A stretch of DNA of 64,000 nucleotides from an uncultured Methanobrevibacter sp. (GTDB taxonomy: Archaea; Methanobacteriota; Methanobacteria; Methanobacteriales; Methanobacteriaceae), in contig OMVY01000008.1 in NCBI GenBank assembly GCA_900314635.1, positions 62,001-126,000 on the forward strand, written 5' to 3'. Every line of letters begins with the position of its first letter. Positions within the stretch are counted from its first letter, which is position 1. Below are positions 46,223 to 55,222 of this stretch, one piece after another. The position numbers were made by a program, and so were the translations under genes. The notes beneath the pieces were generated by a model, which searched no databases, was not told the origin of the DNA, and saw nothing but the letters and a program-made list of their open reading frames with translations.

Positions 46223-47143
46223 ATGGAAAATTTTGATATAATAATTATAGGAGCAGGTCCAGCTGGCTTGACTGCAGGCTTGTATGCTGGAAGACAGAAC
46301 TCCAAGGCTCTTGTGATTGACAAGGGACTCTCTGGAGGAGCAGGCAGTGAGGTTCCGATGATGGAGAATTATCCGGGTTTTGATTTAATTTCAGGAATGG
46401 AGCTTATCTCCAAGATGAAGCCTCAATGCGAAAAGTTCTCAGAAATCAGGGAAAATCAAATCATCGAGGATATTGAAAAAAGGGATGATGGAATATACAT
46501 AAAAACAAAATCCTCAATCGGTGATGATTTCAATGAATATCTGACCAAATCTGTTATCCTGGCAACCGGAGCATCCCACAAGCATTTGGATGTTCCAGGT
46601 GAAAGCGAATTCCTTGGAAGAGGAGTCGCATACTGCGCCACCTGCGACGGCATGTTTTTCGTAAACCGGAACGTCCTCATGGTAGGAGGCGGAAACAGCG
46701 CTGCACAGGAAGCATTATATCTTAAAAACATAGGATGCAATGTCAAAATCGTCCATAGAAGAGACAGCTTGAGATGCGAGCACCGTCTGGAAGAACTATT
46801 AAAGGAAAAGGGAGTTGAAATCCTTTGGAATTCCACAATCAAGGAGATCAAGGGGGACATGGCTGTAAACTCAGTCACCCTGGTAAGAGACGGCGTTGAA
46901 GAAGAATATGAAACTGATGCTGTTTTTGTCGCAATTGGAGATGAGCCTTCAAACGACCTTGCAAAGCAATTAGGCGTGGAACTTGATGAAAACGGATACA
47001 TCATTACAGACAAGTCACAATCAACCAATGTTTCCGGAGTATATGCTGCAGGCGATATCACAGGAGGCGTTAAGCAATGGATTGTAGCCTGTGGTGAAGG
47101 TGCTGTAGCTGCAATATCTGCCTATCAGGACAGTGAATTATAA
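46223..47143 (+). CDS. trxB: NADPH-dependent thioredoxin reductase
   Basis: The enzyme passes electrons from NADPH through FAD to thioredoxin. The 306-residue protein has the FAD site IIIGAGPAGLTAGLYAGR, the redox pair CATC at 138-141, the second dinucleotide fold MVGGGNSAAQEALYL, and HRRDSLR, which is the NADPH 2'-phosphate motif. That argues against the F420-dependent form known in other methanogens. The FAD closing motif GVYAAGDITGG is present. GGTG at 46213-46216 favours the ATG at 46223 over the GTG at 46214. No thioredoxin gene is adjacent. Confidence 0.92.
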   Translation: MENFDIIIIGAGPAGLTAGLYAGRQNSKALVIDKGLSGGAGSEVPMMENYPGFDLISGMELISKMKPQCEKFSEIRENQIIEDIEKRDDGIYIKTKSSIGDDFNEYLTKSVILATGASHKHLDVPGESEFLGRGVAYCATCDGMFFVNRNVLMVGGGNSAAQEALYLKNIGCNVKIVHRRDSLRCEHRLEELLKEKGVEILWNSTIKEIKGDMAVNSVTLVRDGVEEEYETDAVFVAIGDEPSNDLAKQLGVELDENGYIITDKSQSTNVSGVYAAGDITGGVKQWIVACGEGAVAAISAYQDSEL

Positions 47144-47199
47144 TCATCATAAGATTTAAATATGAGCAGATAGTATTTTATAATAGTGAAAAAACAGAG

Positions 47200-47319
47200 G
47201 TGACAAAGATATGGAAATCAGTTGTCGTATTCAAAGTATTTATGTGGCTTTTACCAGTTGTTGTTGTTCTGGCAATAGCTTATGTAATATACAGATACTT
47301 GCAGGAGAGAAATATTTAA
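47200..47319 (+). CDS. 39-residue single-span membrane protein
   Basis: A short frame from GTG 47200 encodes MTKIWKSVVVFKVFMWLL, then PVVVVLAIAYVIYRYLQERN and I: one hydrophobic span flanked by basic residues. A TATA-like TTTAAATA at about 47156-47163 lies 40 bases upstream. The start is odd: the only ribosome-like stretch (GAGGTGA at 47197-47203) overlaps the GTG, so translation might begin elsewhere. An overlapping 54-codon frame from ATG 47211 has better spacing but a Cys-rich, unlikely product. Confidence 0.5.
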   Translation: MTKIWKSVVVFKVFMWLLPVVVVLAIAYVIYRYLQERNI

Positions 47320-47330
47320 TCTCTCATTAT

Positions 47331-47424
47331 TTTTTTTCCAATTTTTTTAAAAACATACTCTTCTTATTTCAAAAATAATTTTTTCCAATTTTTCTAAAAA
47401 CACGCTCTTTTTATTTAAAAAATA
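47331..47424 (+). repeat. 47-base tandem duplication
   Basis: Two imperfect copies, 47331-47377 and 47378-47424, share TTTTTTCCAATTTTT, then TAAAAACA, then CTCTT, and AAAAATAA in the same order. They lie between the small membrane protein gene and the guaA amidotransferase gene. T-rich content suggests a role in ending transcription, or simple slippage. Confidence 0.6.
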
Positions 47425-47504
47425 ATAAACTTAATATATAATATAAATATAAAATAATATTAGTATAGTTTAATTATTATAATATTAACTTTTTGAGAGA
47501 TTTT

Positions 47505-48074
47505 ATGAAGATTTTAGTGATTAACAATAAGGGACAATACAACCACAGAATCCAAAGAAGTCTGCAGTATCTGCAGATTCCATCTGAACTTGTAAGCAAC
47601 GATTTATCTATTGAGGAAATCGAAGCGAAGGAACCTATGGGACTTATTCTAGGGGGAGGACCTTCAATAGATGATGTTGGAAACGCTGCGGAATATATAA
47701 AGTATTTTGATATTCCAATTCTTGGAATCTGTCTTGGTCATCAGTTGATTGCTAAAACCTTCGGTGGAGACGTATCCACTTCTTCAACCGAGAGTTATGC
47801 TCAAGTGGAAATTGATATCGCAAAAAGCGAAGGCCTTTTTAAAGGCATCGAATCTCCAATGGCAGTCTGGAGTTCCCACAAGGACGAGGTCAACACCCTT
47901 CCGGAAAACTTTGAAGTGCTCGCCAGCTCATCCCTGTGTGATATTGAGTCCATGAAACACCTGGACAAGGAGATTTATGGCATTCAATTCCACCCTGAGG
48001 TTCACCATACTCCAAAAGGTGAGGAAATCTTTAAAAATTTCTATGAAATCTGTCAAAAGTATAATGAAAACTAA
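47505..48074 (+). CDS. guaAA: GMP synthase, glutamine amidotransferase subunit
   Basis: This subunit releases ammonia from glutamine for GMP synthesis. The 189-residue protein has the class I amidotransferase triad: Cys in [12 protein letters not shown], and His and Glu in [13 protein letters not shown]. In bacteria this domain is fused to the ATP-pyrophosphatase; here, as in most archaea, it is a separate gene, and the partner lies at 48410. I prefer the ATG at 47505 to the TTG at 47493. A small gene separates the two subunits. Confidence 0.95.
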   Translation: MKILVINNKGQYNHRIQRSLQYLQIPSELVSNDLSIEEIEAKEPMGLILGGGPSIDDVGNAAEYIKYFDIPILGICLGHQLIAKTFGGDVSTSSTESYAQVEIDIAKSEGLFKGIESPMAVWSSHKDEVNTLPENFEVLASSSLCDIESMKHLDKEIYGIQFHPEVHHTPKGEEIFKNFYEICQKYNEN

Positions 48075-48109
48075 TAATTTTCTATTTATAATTTTAATTG
48101 GTGATTTTA

Positions 48110-48349
48110 ATGTTTGATGATGTAGATGAATTTAAAAAGAAAGCTATAGACAATAAGAACGATATTAAAAGAGAATCTGTTGATATTATCATCGGAGAAG
48201 ATGAACAAAGCTTCAGAATCAGTGGAATCGGAGAAAAAGCTGTAAAGATTGAAAAATACTTCAGATACGAAGACATTTTCAAAGCAGTTGAAGATGGAAA
48301 GGAAACTGGAATCGAAGCTGCTATCTTGAAAGTCATTGAAGATTTCTAA
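48110..48349 (+). CDS. Small conserved-looking protein between guaA subunits
   Basis: The 79-residue acidic protein begins MFDDVDEFKKKAIDNKNDIK and includes VDIIIGEDEQSFRISGIGEK. I know no domain for it. GGTG at 48100-48103 places the start at ATG 48110. It sits 35 bases after guaAA and 60 bases before guaAB, in the same direction, so it is likely co-transcribed. A role in GMP synthase assembly is possible but has no support beyond position. Confidence 0.7.
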   Translation: MFDDVDEFKKKAIDNKNDIKRESVDIIIGEDEQSFRISGIGEKAVKIEKYFRYEDIFKAVEDGKETGIEAAILKVIEDF

Positions 48350-48409
48350 AATTGAATCTTAATCTATAAAAGCGCGTTGATAAAAAATTTCTAATTACAA
48401 GGTATTTTT

Positions 48410-49336
48410 ATGTTAGGACCAAAAGAATTTATTGATGATGCCATTGAAAAGATCAAGGCACAAATCGGTGATGAAAAGGCTATCATAGCATTGTCCGGTG
48501 GAGTTGACAGTTCAGTATGTTCAGTTCTTGTCGGAGAGGCTATCGGAGATAATCTCACAGCTGTTTTTGTAAACCACGGCCTTCTCAGGGAAGGAGAAGC
48601 TGAACAGGTTCAAGAGGTTTTCAAGGACAGGCTGAATTTCATCTATGTTGATGCAAGCGATGAGTTTTTAAGCGAGCTTGAAGGGGTCAAGGATCCTGAA
48701 GAAAAACGTAAAATCATCGGAAGAGTATTTATTGAAGTATTCGAGAGAGAAGCGGAAAAAGTAGATGCTAAATTCTTAGTTCAAGGAACAATTGCTCCTG
48801 ACTGGATTGAAACCAAAGGCCAGATCAAGTCACACCACAACCTTGCACTGCCAAGTGGAATGGTATTGGAGCTCTGCGAGCCAATCAGAGACTTGTACAA
48901 GGATGAAGTCCGTGAAATCGGAACCGAACTCGGCCTTCCAGACAGCATTGTCCACAGACAGCCGTTCCCAGGTCCTGGCCTTGCTGTAAGGGTAATCGAA
49001 CCTTTAACAAGGGAAAACCTGGCTATTGAAAGAGCTGCAGATGCAATTGTAAGAGAGGAAGTTGAAAAGGCAGGTCTCGACAAGGAGTTATGGCAGTATT
49101 TCGCTGTTTTAACCGATACCAAGGTAACTGGTGTCAAGGGAGACCAGAGAGACTTCGGATATCTGGTTGTAATCAGACTGATTTCTTCAGTTGATGCAAT
49201 GACTGCAACTGTTCCTGAACTTCCTTGGGATGTAATAAGGAAGATTTCAAGCAGGATCACCTCAGAAGTTTCCGAAGTTACACATGTTTCCTTGTCCATA
49301 AGCGACAAGCCACCAGCAACTATTGAGTTTGCTTAA
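48410..49336 (+). CDS. guaAB: GMP synthase, ATP-pyrophosphatase subunit
   Basis: This subunit adenylates XMP and aminates it to GMP with ammonia from the amidotransferase. The 308-residue protein has the PP-loop [20 protein letters not shown] near 30-45, the [11 protein letters not shown] motif, and the dimerisation domain ending in [13 protein letters not shown]. Length is normal for the archaeal stand-alone form. A ribosome site AAGGT precedes the ATG. It belongs to the guaAA-small gene-guaAB set. Confidence 0.95.
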   Translation: MLGPKEFIDDAIEKIKAQIGDEKAIIALSGGVDSSVCSVLVGEAIGDNLTAVFVNHGLLREGEAEQVQEVFKDRLNFIYVDASDEFLSELEGVKDPEEKRKIIGRVFIEVFEREAEKVDAKFLVQGTIAPDWIETKGQIKSHHNLALPSGMVLELCEPIRDLYKDEVREIGTELGLPDSIVHRQPFPGPGLAVRVIEPLTRENLAIERAADAIVREEVEKAGLDKELWQYFAVLTDTKVTGVKGDQRDFGYLVVIRLISSVDAMTATVPELPWDVIRKISSRITSEVSEVTHVSLSISDKPPATIEFA

Positions 49337-49442
49337 AACAAAATGGTTATTTTATCAAAAATAACTATTTTTATTATTTTTTTTTTAAATTATTTTATCT
49401 ACCATTCACTATTTTATTATTCAAGCTTTATTTTGTGTTATT

Positions 49443-50648
49443 ATGAAATCAACCAAGAGTACCAAGAACGCATATCTCGCCAAGCTGACCGAGGACATTC
49501 AGATGAGGTCAGTCAATGTAGGCAGGGACTTGGAAGGAAGCACACCTCCATCAGTATTCATAGGACGCTGGAGCTATCCGAAGGTTTTTGCAGGGCCGAT
49601 GATGGTTGGTCAAACAGGAGACACATATATAATGGATTCTCCTGAATCCTGGATTGGAGAGAATAAAAGCCAGGAGGACATCATAGGATACAGGATGAAT
49701 CTTGTAAGAGGAAAACAGCTCATAGACATAAAGGATCTGGAAAATCCTTTTGTTGAAAAGCTCCAGGACATTTCACTTGCATCCAAATCCATCGACAGCG
49801 AAGCCACTTTCGGCTCAAGGCCCTCATTTGCATCAAGGCTCGACAATTTCAGCGAGGAGAACATGCCTCACGGGCCAAGTGCTGTGATAGAGAAGTTCGA
49901 CATCGATGCTGTAAAATGGGACCGGCAGTTGGAGAAGAGCTTTTATGATACTGATTTAAGGGCAAGCGAGGCTGTGATGAATCTTCACAACAAGGATGTT
50001 CCATTCTCTGCAATGCAGAAGGCATTTTCAGTCGGTGCATTCGGACTTAAAAAGAATCGAAAGCTTGTTCCAACCAGATGGTCAATCACCGCCTGTGACA
50101 GCACTCTTGCAGACAATCTTCTTGATGAAGTCAGGCATTATCCTATTCTGGACTCCTACAGGGTATATGAGTTTTCAAGCCTGAATAATTATTATGCAAT
50201 TATTCTAACCCCTACAGAATGGCAGTATGAATGGTATGAGGCATTTATCAAGATTCGAGGCAATGAGGAGCTGATTTTCTCAGATTATGAAACCAATTCA
50301 GGCAAGAAGGAGTATTCCCGTGTCGGAGGATGTTATTATACTGCCAAAATGGCTGTTTTAGACAAGTTGGCTGAAATCAAGAGACAGTCCGGAATCATAA
50401 TTCTTAGAGAGGCTTATCATGGATATGTTCCTCTTGGTGTGTTCAATGTGCGTGAGAACATAAAATACGCGATGAACAGTTCCTATAAGGAATTTGAAAC
50501 ATTGAAGGATGCCGTAGCCTACTGCGGAAGCAAGCTGCAGCTTCCAATAAGCAGATATGTAAAGCAGGGTGATTTATTGAAGGAACTGCTCCACTCCAAG
50601 CAGACCACCTTGGATAATTTCTTTAAAAAGGAACCTTCCATGCAGTAA
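49443..50648 (+). CDS. nreA: Archaeal DNA repair protein of the Nre family
   Basis: The 401-residue protein fits the archaeal Nre (COG1602) family: [20 protein letters not shown], then [20 protein letters not shown]. At the very end it has [10 protein letters not shown], a PCNA-interacting (PIP) motif, as known for Nre proteins from halophiles, which act with PCNA in repair of damaged DNA. The zinc finger seen at the N-terminus of some members is not visible here. No ribosome site precedes the ATG. The gene is monocistronic. Confidence 0.85.
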   Translation: MKSTKSTKNAYLAKLTEDIQMRSVNVGRDLEGSTPPSVFIGRWSYPKVFAGPMMVGQTGDTYIMDSPESWIGENKSQEDIIGYRMNLVRGKQLIDIKDLENPFVEKLQDISLASKSIDSEATFGSRPSFASRLDNFSEENMPHGPSAVIEKFDIDAVKWDRQLEKSFYDTDLRASEAVMNLHNKDVPFSAMQKAFSVGAFGLKKNRKLVPTRWSITACDSTLADNLLDEVRHYPILDSYRVYEFSSLNNYYAIILTPTEWQYEWYEAFIKIRGNEELIFSDYETNSGKKEYSRVGGCYYTAKMAVLDKLAEIKRQSGIIILREAYHGYVPLGVFNVRENIKYAMNSSYKEFETLKDAVAYCGSKLQLPISRYVKQGDLLKELLHSKQTTLDNFFKKEPSMQ

Positions 50649-50689
50649 TTATATGAGTTTTTATTTCATTTTTTTTTAAAATTATTTAA

Positions 50690-50745
50690 TTTAAGTTTTA
50701 TTTAAAAAAGAGAGTTTATTTAAGTTTTATTTAAAAAAGAGAATT
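50690..50745 (+). repeat. 29-base tandem duplication
   Basis: Two copies of TTTAAGTTTTATTTAAAAAA followed by GAGA begin at 50690 and 50719. They lie between the nre gene and the aminotransferase-fold gene, upstream of the latter's start at 50771, in place of a promoter. They may carry duplicated TATA-like boxes, or be slippage products. Confidence 0.6.
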
Positions 50746-50770
50746 TTTAATTGTTTAATAAGGTTAAATC

Positions 50771-51739
50771 ATGAATCTAAAGTTTAAAAAACCGTCAAAG
50801 GAAACTCAATTGGCAATGTCTGAAGTGGCTGGAGGTAAAAACCGGGACATCGACTACCAGAAAATAGCGCAGGAGAAACTGGCCGGCATGACCAATCACA
50901 AGTTCTCCAAGCTATTAAGCAGTGGAAACGCAGCTATTTTCACAGCCATGAATGCTATTGACGGGGCAATAATGATTCCCGATCAGGGAGCTTGGAACGG
51001 CTTCAAGCAGATTGCCAGGTTTTTAAACAAGGATTTAATCGTTGTAAAAACAGACAAGGGATTGATCACCCAGGAATATCTCTCTGAAATCTTAAACAGC
51101 TCTTCAAATATAGGAGCTCTATTTTTAACCAGTTTTGCAGCTTATACGGCAGAGCAGGACATAAGTGGAATATCAGATTTCCTCCATGAAAAGGACATCA
51201 TGCTTGTTGAAGACGCATCAGGTGCGATTGGAGATGACATACTTGCCGATGGAAAATATTCGGATATCATAATAGGATCCACAGGCTCTCCGAAAATAGT
51301 CAATGTCGAAGACGGCGGTTTCATAACAACCAGCAATGAGGAAGTCCTTGAAAAGTCAAAGCTTCTTTTAAAATCATTTAAAACAGGAAATATCACCGCC
51401 TGCGGAATATCATCTGAGCTGGATTTCGCAAAAGAAAACTTAAAGAAATCAATTGAAGCCACAAGCTATGTAAAAAATAATCTCAGTGATGAATTTGATG
51501 TTTTCCATCTTGATAAGAGAGGAATTAATGTTATTTTAAAAACAGATGATGCAAAGAAATTATCCTATGATTTAAGACATGAACTGGTTTTAGACAGTCA
51601 CGGAATGATTACAAAATGCCCTAATTACAACAGGCTTAAAGAAAAAGCAGTAGCTATTGAAATCAAGAATCTGGATATCTCATGTTTGAATAAGGACAAT
51701 CTGGATGAGATAGTCGAGATAATTAAAAAATATCAATAG
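50771..51739 (+). CDS. PLP-dependent aminotransferase-fold protein (DegT-like)
   Basis: The 322-residue protein has the fold type I pattern of PLP enzymes: GNAAIFTAMNAIDGAIMIPD as the cofactor phosphate site, IMLVEDASGAIG with the Asp that pairs with the pyridine nitrogen, and IIIGSTGSPKIVNVEDGGFI, where the Lys would bind PLP. It is similar in layout to the DegT/DnrJ/EryC1 family but shorter than the usual 370 residues. The reaction is unknown. AAGGTT precedes the ATG. It converges with the peptidase gene at 51844. Confidence 0.75.
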   Translation: MNLKFKKPSKETQLAMSEVAGGKNRDIDYQKIAQEKLAGMTNHKFSKLLSSGNAAIFTAMNAIDGAIMIPDQGAWNGFKQIARFLNKDLIVVKTDKGLITQEYLSEILNSSSNIGALFLTSFAAYTAEQDISGISDFLHEKDIMLVEDASGAIGDDILADGKYSDIIIGSTGSPKIVNVEDGGFITTSNEEVLEKSKLLLKSFKTGNITACGISSELDFAKENLKKSIEATSYVKNNLSDEFDVFHLDKRGINVILKTDDAKKLSYDLRHELVLDSHGMITKCPNYNRLKEKAVAIEIKNLDISCLNKDNLDEIVEIIKKYQ

Positions 51740-51757
51740 CTAAAATTTATAATTTGT

Positions 51758-51859
51758 ATTCTATTTTTAAATAGAAATTTCATTTCTTTCCCTAAATTTT
51801 TACTATTTCATTTTTTATTGAAATTTCTACTCGGATTCTATTTTTAAATAGAAATTTCA
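51758..51859. repeat. Two 25-base direct repeats, each a hairpin, between convergent genes
   Basis: ATTCTATTTTTAAATAGAAA followed by TTTCA occurs at 51758-51782 and again at 51835-51859. Each copy forms an 8-bp stem (TTCTATTT with AAATAGAA). The second copy spans the stop codon of the minus-strand peptidase gene (51844-51846). Paired hairpins between convergent genes suggest bidirectional transcription ends. Confidence 0.65.
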
Positions 51860-52524
51860 AATTTGGAATTGTCTGTAATATTATGTATTCTCACAACTCC
51901 AACAATATTCTCCCTGTCAGTCCATGCCTTAAGACCTTCAATCTTGTATATGTAGTTCCCATGTACTTCATAGCTTATGTTCTTGTTGTCGCTGGTTAGA
52001 TAAACCTTATTGCCATTTATCTTACTCACTCTTTTTATAACTCGCCCATAGTCATCGACATTAGCCACCACGCAGTCGCCAACTGAGAAATTATCTGTCT
52101 TTTCAATCATCACATACTCTCCATCTTGGAAAGTCGGAACCATTGAAGTGCCTTCGACCTTGCAGAACATTGGAAGAGCATCCTCTCCAAACTGGGATTC
52201 TATATGTACATCTGCATCGCTTATTCCATATCCATCAGCAATATCTGCAATTCCATGCTTTATGGATTCGGCACTGCTGCTTTCATTGTTAAGCTGGTCG
52301 CTTGCATACAGGACGATTTCCTTGTTCAGCTCGGACAAGTCTCCATGAATGAATGGTATTGCCAAGGTGCTTGATTCTGTATCAATGCCGTCTGTCTTGA
52401 CAGTAATTGATCCATCATCGCTAAAAACCGCACATAGTATGATTAATAAGGCAATCAAAATGATAAGGATTTTCTTGAAAAGTTTGATGATATCACCTTC
52501 TAATATATAATATCCCATTTGCAT
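51844..52524 (-). CDS. Membrane S26 signal peptidase-like protein
   Basis: The 226-residue protein has one N-terminal membrane anchor (KKILIILIALLIILCAVF) and a peptidase S24/S26 domain with the catalytic Ser in VEGTSMVPTFQDGEYVMIEK (S127) and the likely general-base Lys in GRVIKRVSKI (K164). Members process secreted proteins. Residues 40-120 between anchor and active site are longer than in standard signal peptidases. The start is unsure: ATG codons at 52524 and 52518 have no ribosome site, while GAAGGTGAT appears nine codons inside. Confidence 0.78.
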   Translation of the reverse strand: MQMGYYILEGDIIKLFKKILIILIALLIILCAVFSDDGSITVKTDGIDTESSTLAIPFIHGDLSELNKEIVLYASDQLNNESSSAESIKHGIADIADGYGISDADVHIESQFGEDALPMFCKVEGTSMVPTFQDGEYVMIEKTDNFSVGDCVVANVDDYGRVIKRVSKINGNKVYLTSDNKNISYEVHGNYIYKIEGLKAWTDRENIVGVVRIHNITDNSKFEISI

Positions 52525-52638
52525 TATTTATTAGTTATCCATTTCTCGTTATGAAAAATATTATATATTGAAAAAAAGATATTATTTATATAAAATAATA
52601 ATTATTTTAGAAAATTAAGGATTAAGGAGGTGTAATTT

Positions 52639-54258
52639 TTGAATAGCATCTTTTATAAACTATCTTTAATCTTTTTAACCTTAATTGTTTTATTATCCCT
52701 GTCTGCGATTAGTGCGACAGATAGCGATTTGCAATTGGATGAGATTTCTTCAGCTGGAGATTTCGAAACGGATATCAATTCGGAAATTCCTTGCGATAAT
52801 GATTTAAGCCTAAATTGTGAAGAGATTTCACCTATTAATAGAACAGATAGTTTATCTTCTAATTCTATTCTAAAAGATAGTATTAGTTCTCAAGATGCTT
52901 TGATTGATCGAATTAACAATGCTGATGATGGAGATACAATAATCATTCAACCTGGAAATTACACTGTTTATGGAATCAGATTAGACAAGAATCTCACTAT
53001 CTGCGGAAATGGAAGTCCTGATGAAATCATTCTGGATGGAGACTATCAGGATGCAATATTCACAATAAGCAGCCAGACAGCTACTGTCAGCTTCAACAAT
53101 CTGACTTTCATAAATGCTGCTGGTGATTTCGGAGGCGCCATTTCAATAGATCCGGGATATGTTTATGTGGACAACTGCGTTTTCATAAACAACTCAGCCC
53201 GCACAAATGGAGCAGCTATCTGCAATGGGGGAATCGATGATAACAAGAATCCTTTCATAAGCCATCTGTTTGTAAACAATTCTGTATTCATAGGAAACGA
53301 TGTCGGTCATGACGGAGGAGCCATATCAAGCTATTATGGAGATTCTGAAATATATAATTCCTATTTTAGCGAGAATTATGCTGCCCGTGACGGCGGAGCA
53401 ATCAGAGTAAGTCTGTTTTCAAATGCTCATGTTGAAAACTGCACCTTCTTCAATAATTCCGCAGGGGAATGGGGAGGCGCTTATTACAGCTGGGTAGGAG
53501 ATACCACAATAACAAACTGCAGCTTCCTCAACAATACTGCTGGAACATACGGCGGAGCTGTGATGATATCTGGAAACATAAACATAACAAACTCCCTGAT
53601 ATCAGACAACAATGCCCAAAGCGGAGGAGCATTTTATATAACAAATCCAATGTTTGATGATAAAGCCAATTTCAAAATCAGGATGTATGTCAACAACAAT
53701 ACAATTGTCAACAACAAGGCTTCAGATAATGTCTCCGATTATCTGTACAATACATGGAAATTAAGCCCTAGACATTTGTATGTCAATATGGAAGACAATT
53801 ACTGGGGTTCCAATAATCCATTTGAAAACATGTCATTTGACCCTTACGGCTTCTTAAAGAATCCAAGCTCATGGATAAACTCACCTGCTGGTGAGAAAGA
53901 GGATTCAAAAAACAATGAATCTCAAAAAACCAGCAGCCAAGAGGATTCTAATGCCTTGATTCAAAGCGACAAGGATTTGGATGGCGGAAATGGAACAAGC
54001 CTGATTAGAAATGATAATGTGGAAGGATCCAACAATACACTGGCGAAGAATTTGAATTCAGCATCCAATAGTGGAAATTCAAATATCAACTCCACAGGAG
54101 TTTCTGTAGGCTCCAGGGATACCTACAGGATGACAGAGATTATAAAGAACAATGATGCTGCGGCTTTAAAGTCATTGGACATTTCCTATTTGATTGCATT
54201 GATTGTAATTGTTCTAGCATTTGTCATAGGTTTGTCAAAGCACAGAAAACGAGAATAA
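52639..54258 (+). CDS. Adhesin-like surface protein with beta-helix
   Basis: The 539-residue protein starts with a signal peptide (LSLIFLTLIVLLSLSAISA, cut near residue 27). From about 75 to 390 it has right-handed parallel beta-helix repeats with motifs such as GGAIS, NNSA, NCTFFNN and SFLNNTAGTYGGAV. A Ser/Asn-rich linker follows, and a final membrane span (YLIALIVIVLAFVIGLSKH) ends in basic residues that anchor it. Such adhesin-like proteins are numerous in Methanobrevibacter and face the outside. The start is TTG behind AAGGAGGTG. It is monocistronic and ends with a hairpin terminator. Confidence 0.88.
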   Translation: MNSIFYKLSLIFLTLIVLLSLSAISATDSDLQLDEISSAGDFETDINSEIPCDNDLSLNCEEISPINRTDSLSSNSILKDSISSQDALIDRINNADDGDTIIIQPGNYTVYGIRLDKNLTICGNGSPDEIILDGDYQDAIFTISSQTATVSFNNLTFINAAGDFGGAISIDPGYVYVDNCVFINNSARTNGAAICNGGIDDNKNPFISHLFVNNSVFIGNDVGHDGGAISSYYGDSEIYNSYFSENYAARDGGAIRVSLFSNAHVENCTFFNNSAGEWGGAYYSWVGDTTITNCSFLNNTAGTYGGAVMISGNINITNSLISDNNAQSGGAFYITNPMFDDKANFKIRMYVNNNTIVNNKASDNVSDYLYNTWKLSPRHLYVNMEDNYWGSNNPFENMSFDPYGFLKNPSSWINSPAGEKEDSKNNESQKTSSQEDSNALIQSDKDLDGGNGTSLIRNDNVEGSNNTLAKNLNSASNSGNSNINSTGVSVGSRDTYRMTEIIKNNDAAALKSLDISYLIALIVIVLAFVIGLSKHRKRE

Positions 54259-54267
54259 TCTTATTTT

Positions 54268-54292
54268 AATAGCTTTTTTAGCTATTTTTTTT
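54268..54292 (+). terminator. Terminator of the adhesin-like gene
   Basis: AATAGCT at 54268-54274 and AGCTATT at 54280-54286 form a perfect 7-bp stem with a 5-base T loop, followed by a T-run. It begins 10 bases after the stop codon. Confidence 0.7.
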
Positions 54293-54451
54293 ACTTTTTT
54301 TTATTTATTGCTTTTTTTAAATTTCAATTTTGGAAATTTCATTGACTTTTTTTTAAAATTTTGTTTCAAGTTTGGAAAATTTTTCAAGTTGGAAATTTTT
54401 TTAAAAACTAATAAAAAATTCTATTTTTTATACAGAGTAAAAGAGTTAACT

Positions 54452-55222
54452 ATGCATGTCATATCGTTTAAGAAAATCGATTCTGAGGAAGTTTTAAATA
54501 GAATAAAGAAAAGAATTGCAAACAATGTTACAGCTGACGATGATGACATTGTTGATGCTGTTTTACTGCCTTTTAGGGGCTCAAAAAGATCCCTTACTGA
54601 ATTAGTTGAAATTTCAGTGAATCTGGTCAATGAACTGATTGTTGATAAGTATTTGAGGAAAAATTAAATCAATTCAGATGGTGCTGGTGAATAAATTTAT
54701 AAAAGGCCTTGATAAACGTAATGAATTAATGGGAGTGATTGGATGACAAATAGATTATTGGATGAGTATGTGGAACAATATGAAAATATTGCAAGAGCAG
54801 AAGGTGAAATGAAAGGTGAAGTGAAAGGTGAAATAAAGGGTGTTAACAAAGAAAGGTATAGGATAGTTAATGTCATGCTTGAAAATAATCTTTCTTATGA
54901 TGATATTTCTCTTTATACTGGGTTGTCTGCTGATGAATTAAAGGGGAAGTATGTTGAAAATAACGAAGATGAACTTAGTATTGAAGACCTTCATCGACTT
55001 TTGGTACAAGAAAAAGCTCTTGAGAGATATATGCTAAAAGCTCAAGGAAGACATGAAGGGAGAAAAATAGGTAAATCAGAAGGTATTGAAGACGAAAGAG
55101 TTAGATGGATAACCATCATGCTTCAAAATAATGTTTCTGATGAGAATATTTCTCGTTATAGCGGCTTGCCTCTTTATGTAATAGAAAACTATAAATCTCT
55201 TATATCTCAACAATTAATTTAG
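54452..55222 (+). pseudogene. Remnant of an Rpn-type PD-(D/E)XK nuclease/transposase
   Basis: Two short frames appear to be pieces of one decayed gene. The first (54452-54667, 71 codons) contains DDDDIVDAVLLPFRGSKRSL and LVEISVNLVNEL, like the middle of Rpn-family (YhgA-like) proteins; the nuclease part before it is missing. The second (54743-55222, 159 codons) has the typical tail: GEMKGEVKGEIKGVNKERY, then NVMLENNLSYDDISLYTGLS. That tail is repeated as TIMLQNNVSDENISRYSGL. The second frame has its own site (GGGAGTGATTGG) and could still be expressed. Its end overlaps the convergent Cgi121 gene by 23 bases. Confidence 0.55.

Noticed and set aside
47211-47375. 54-codon frame from ATG 47211 with good ribosome spacing
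   Set aside because: The product is Cys-rich and irregular, while the overlapping frame gives a clean membrane span; kept only as an alternative.
48781-49308. 175-codon minus-strand frame opposite guaAB
   Set aside because: Shadow of the ATP-pyrophosphatase gene.
54308-54451. In-frame upstream extension of the Rpn fragment
   Set aside because: Phe/Lys-rich translation of an AT-rich gap; the ATG at 54452 begins the recognisable part.
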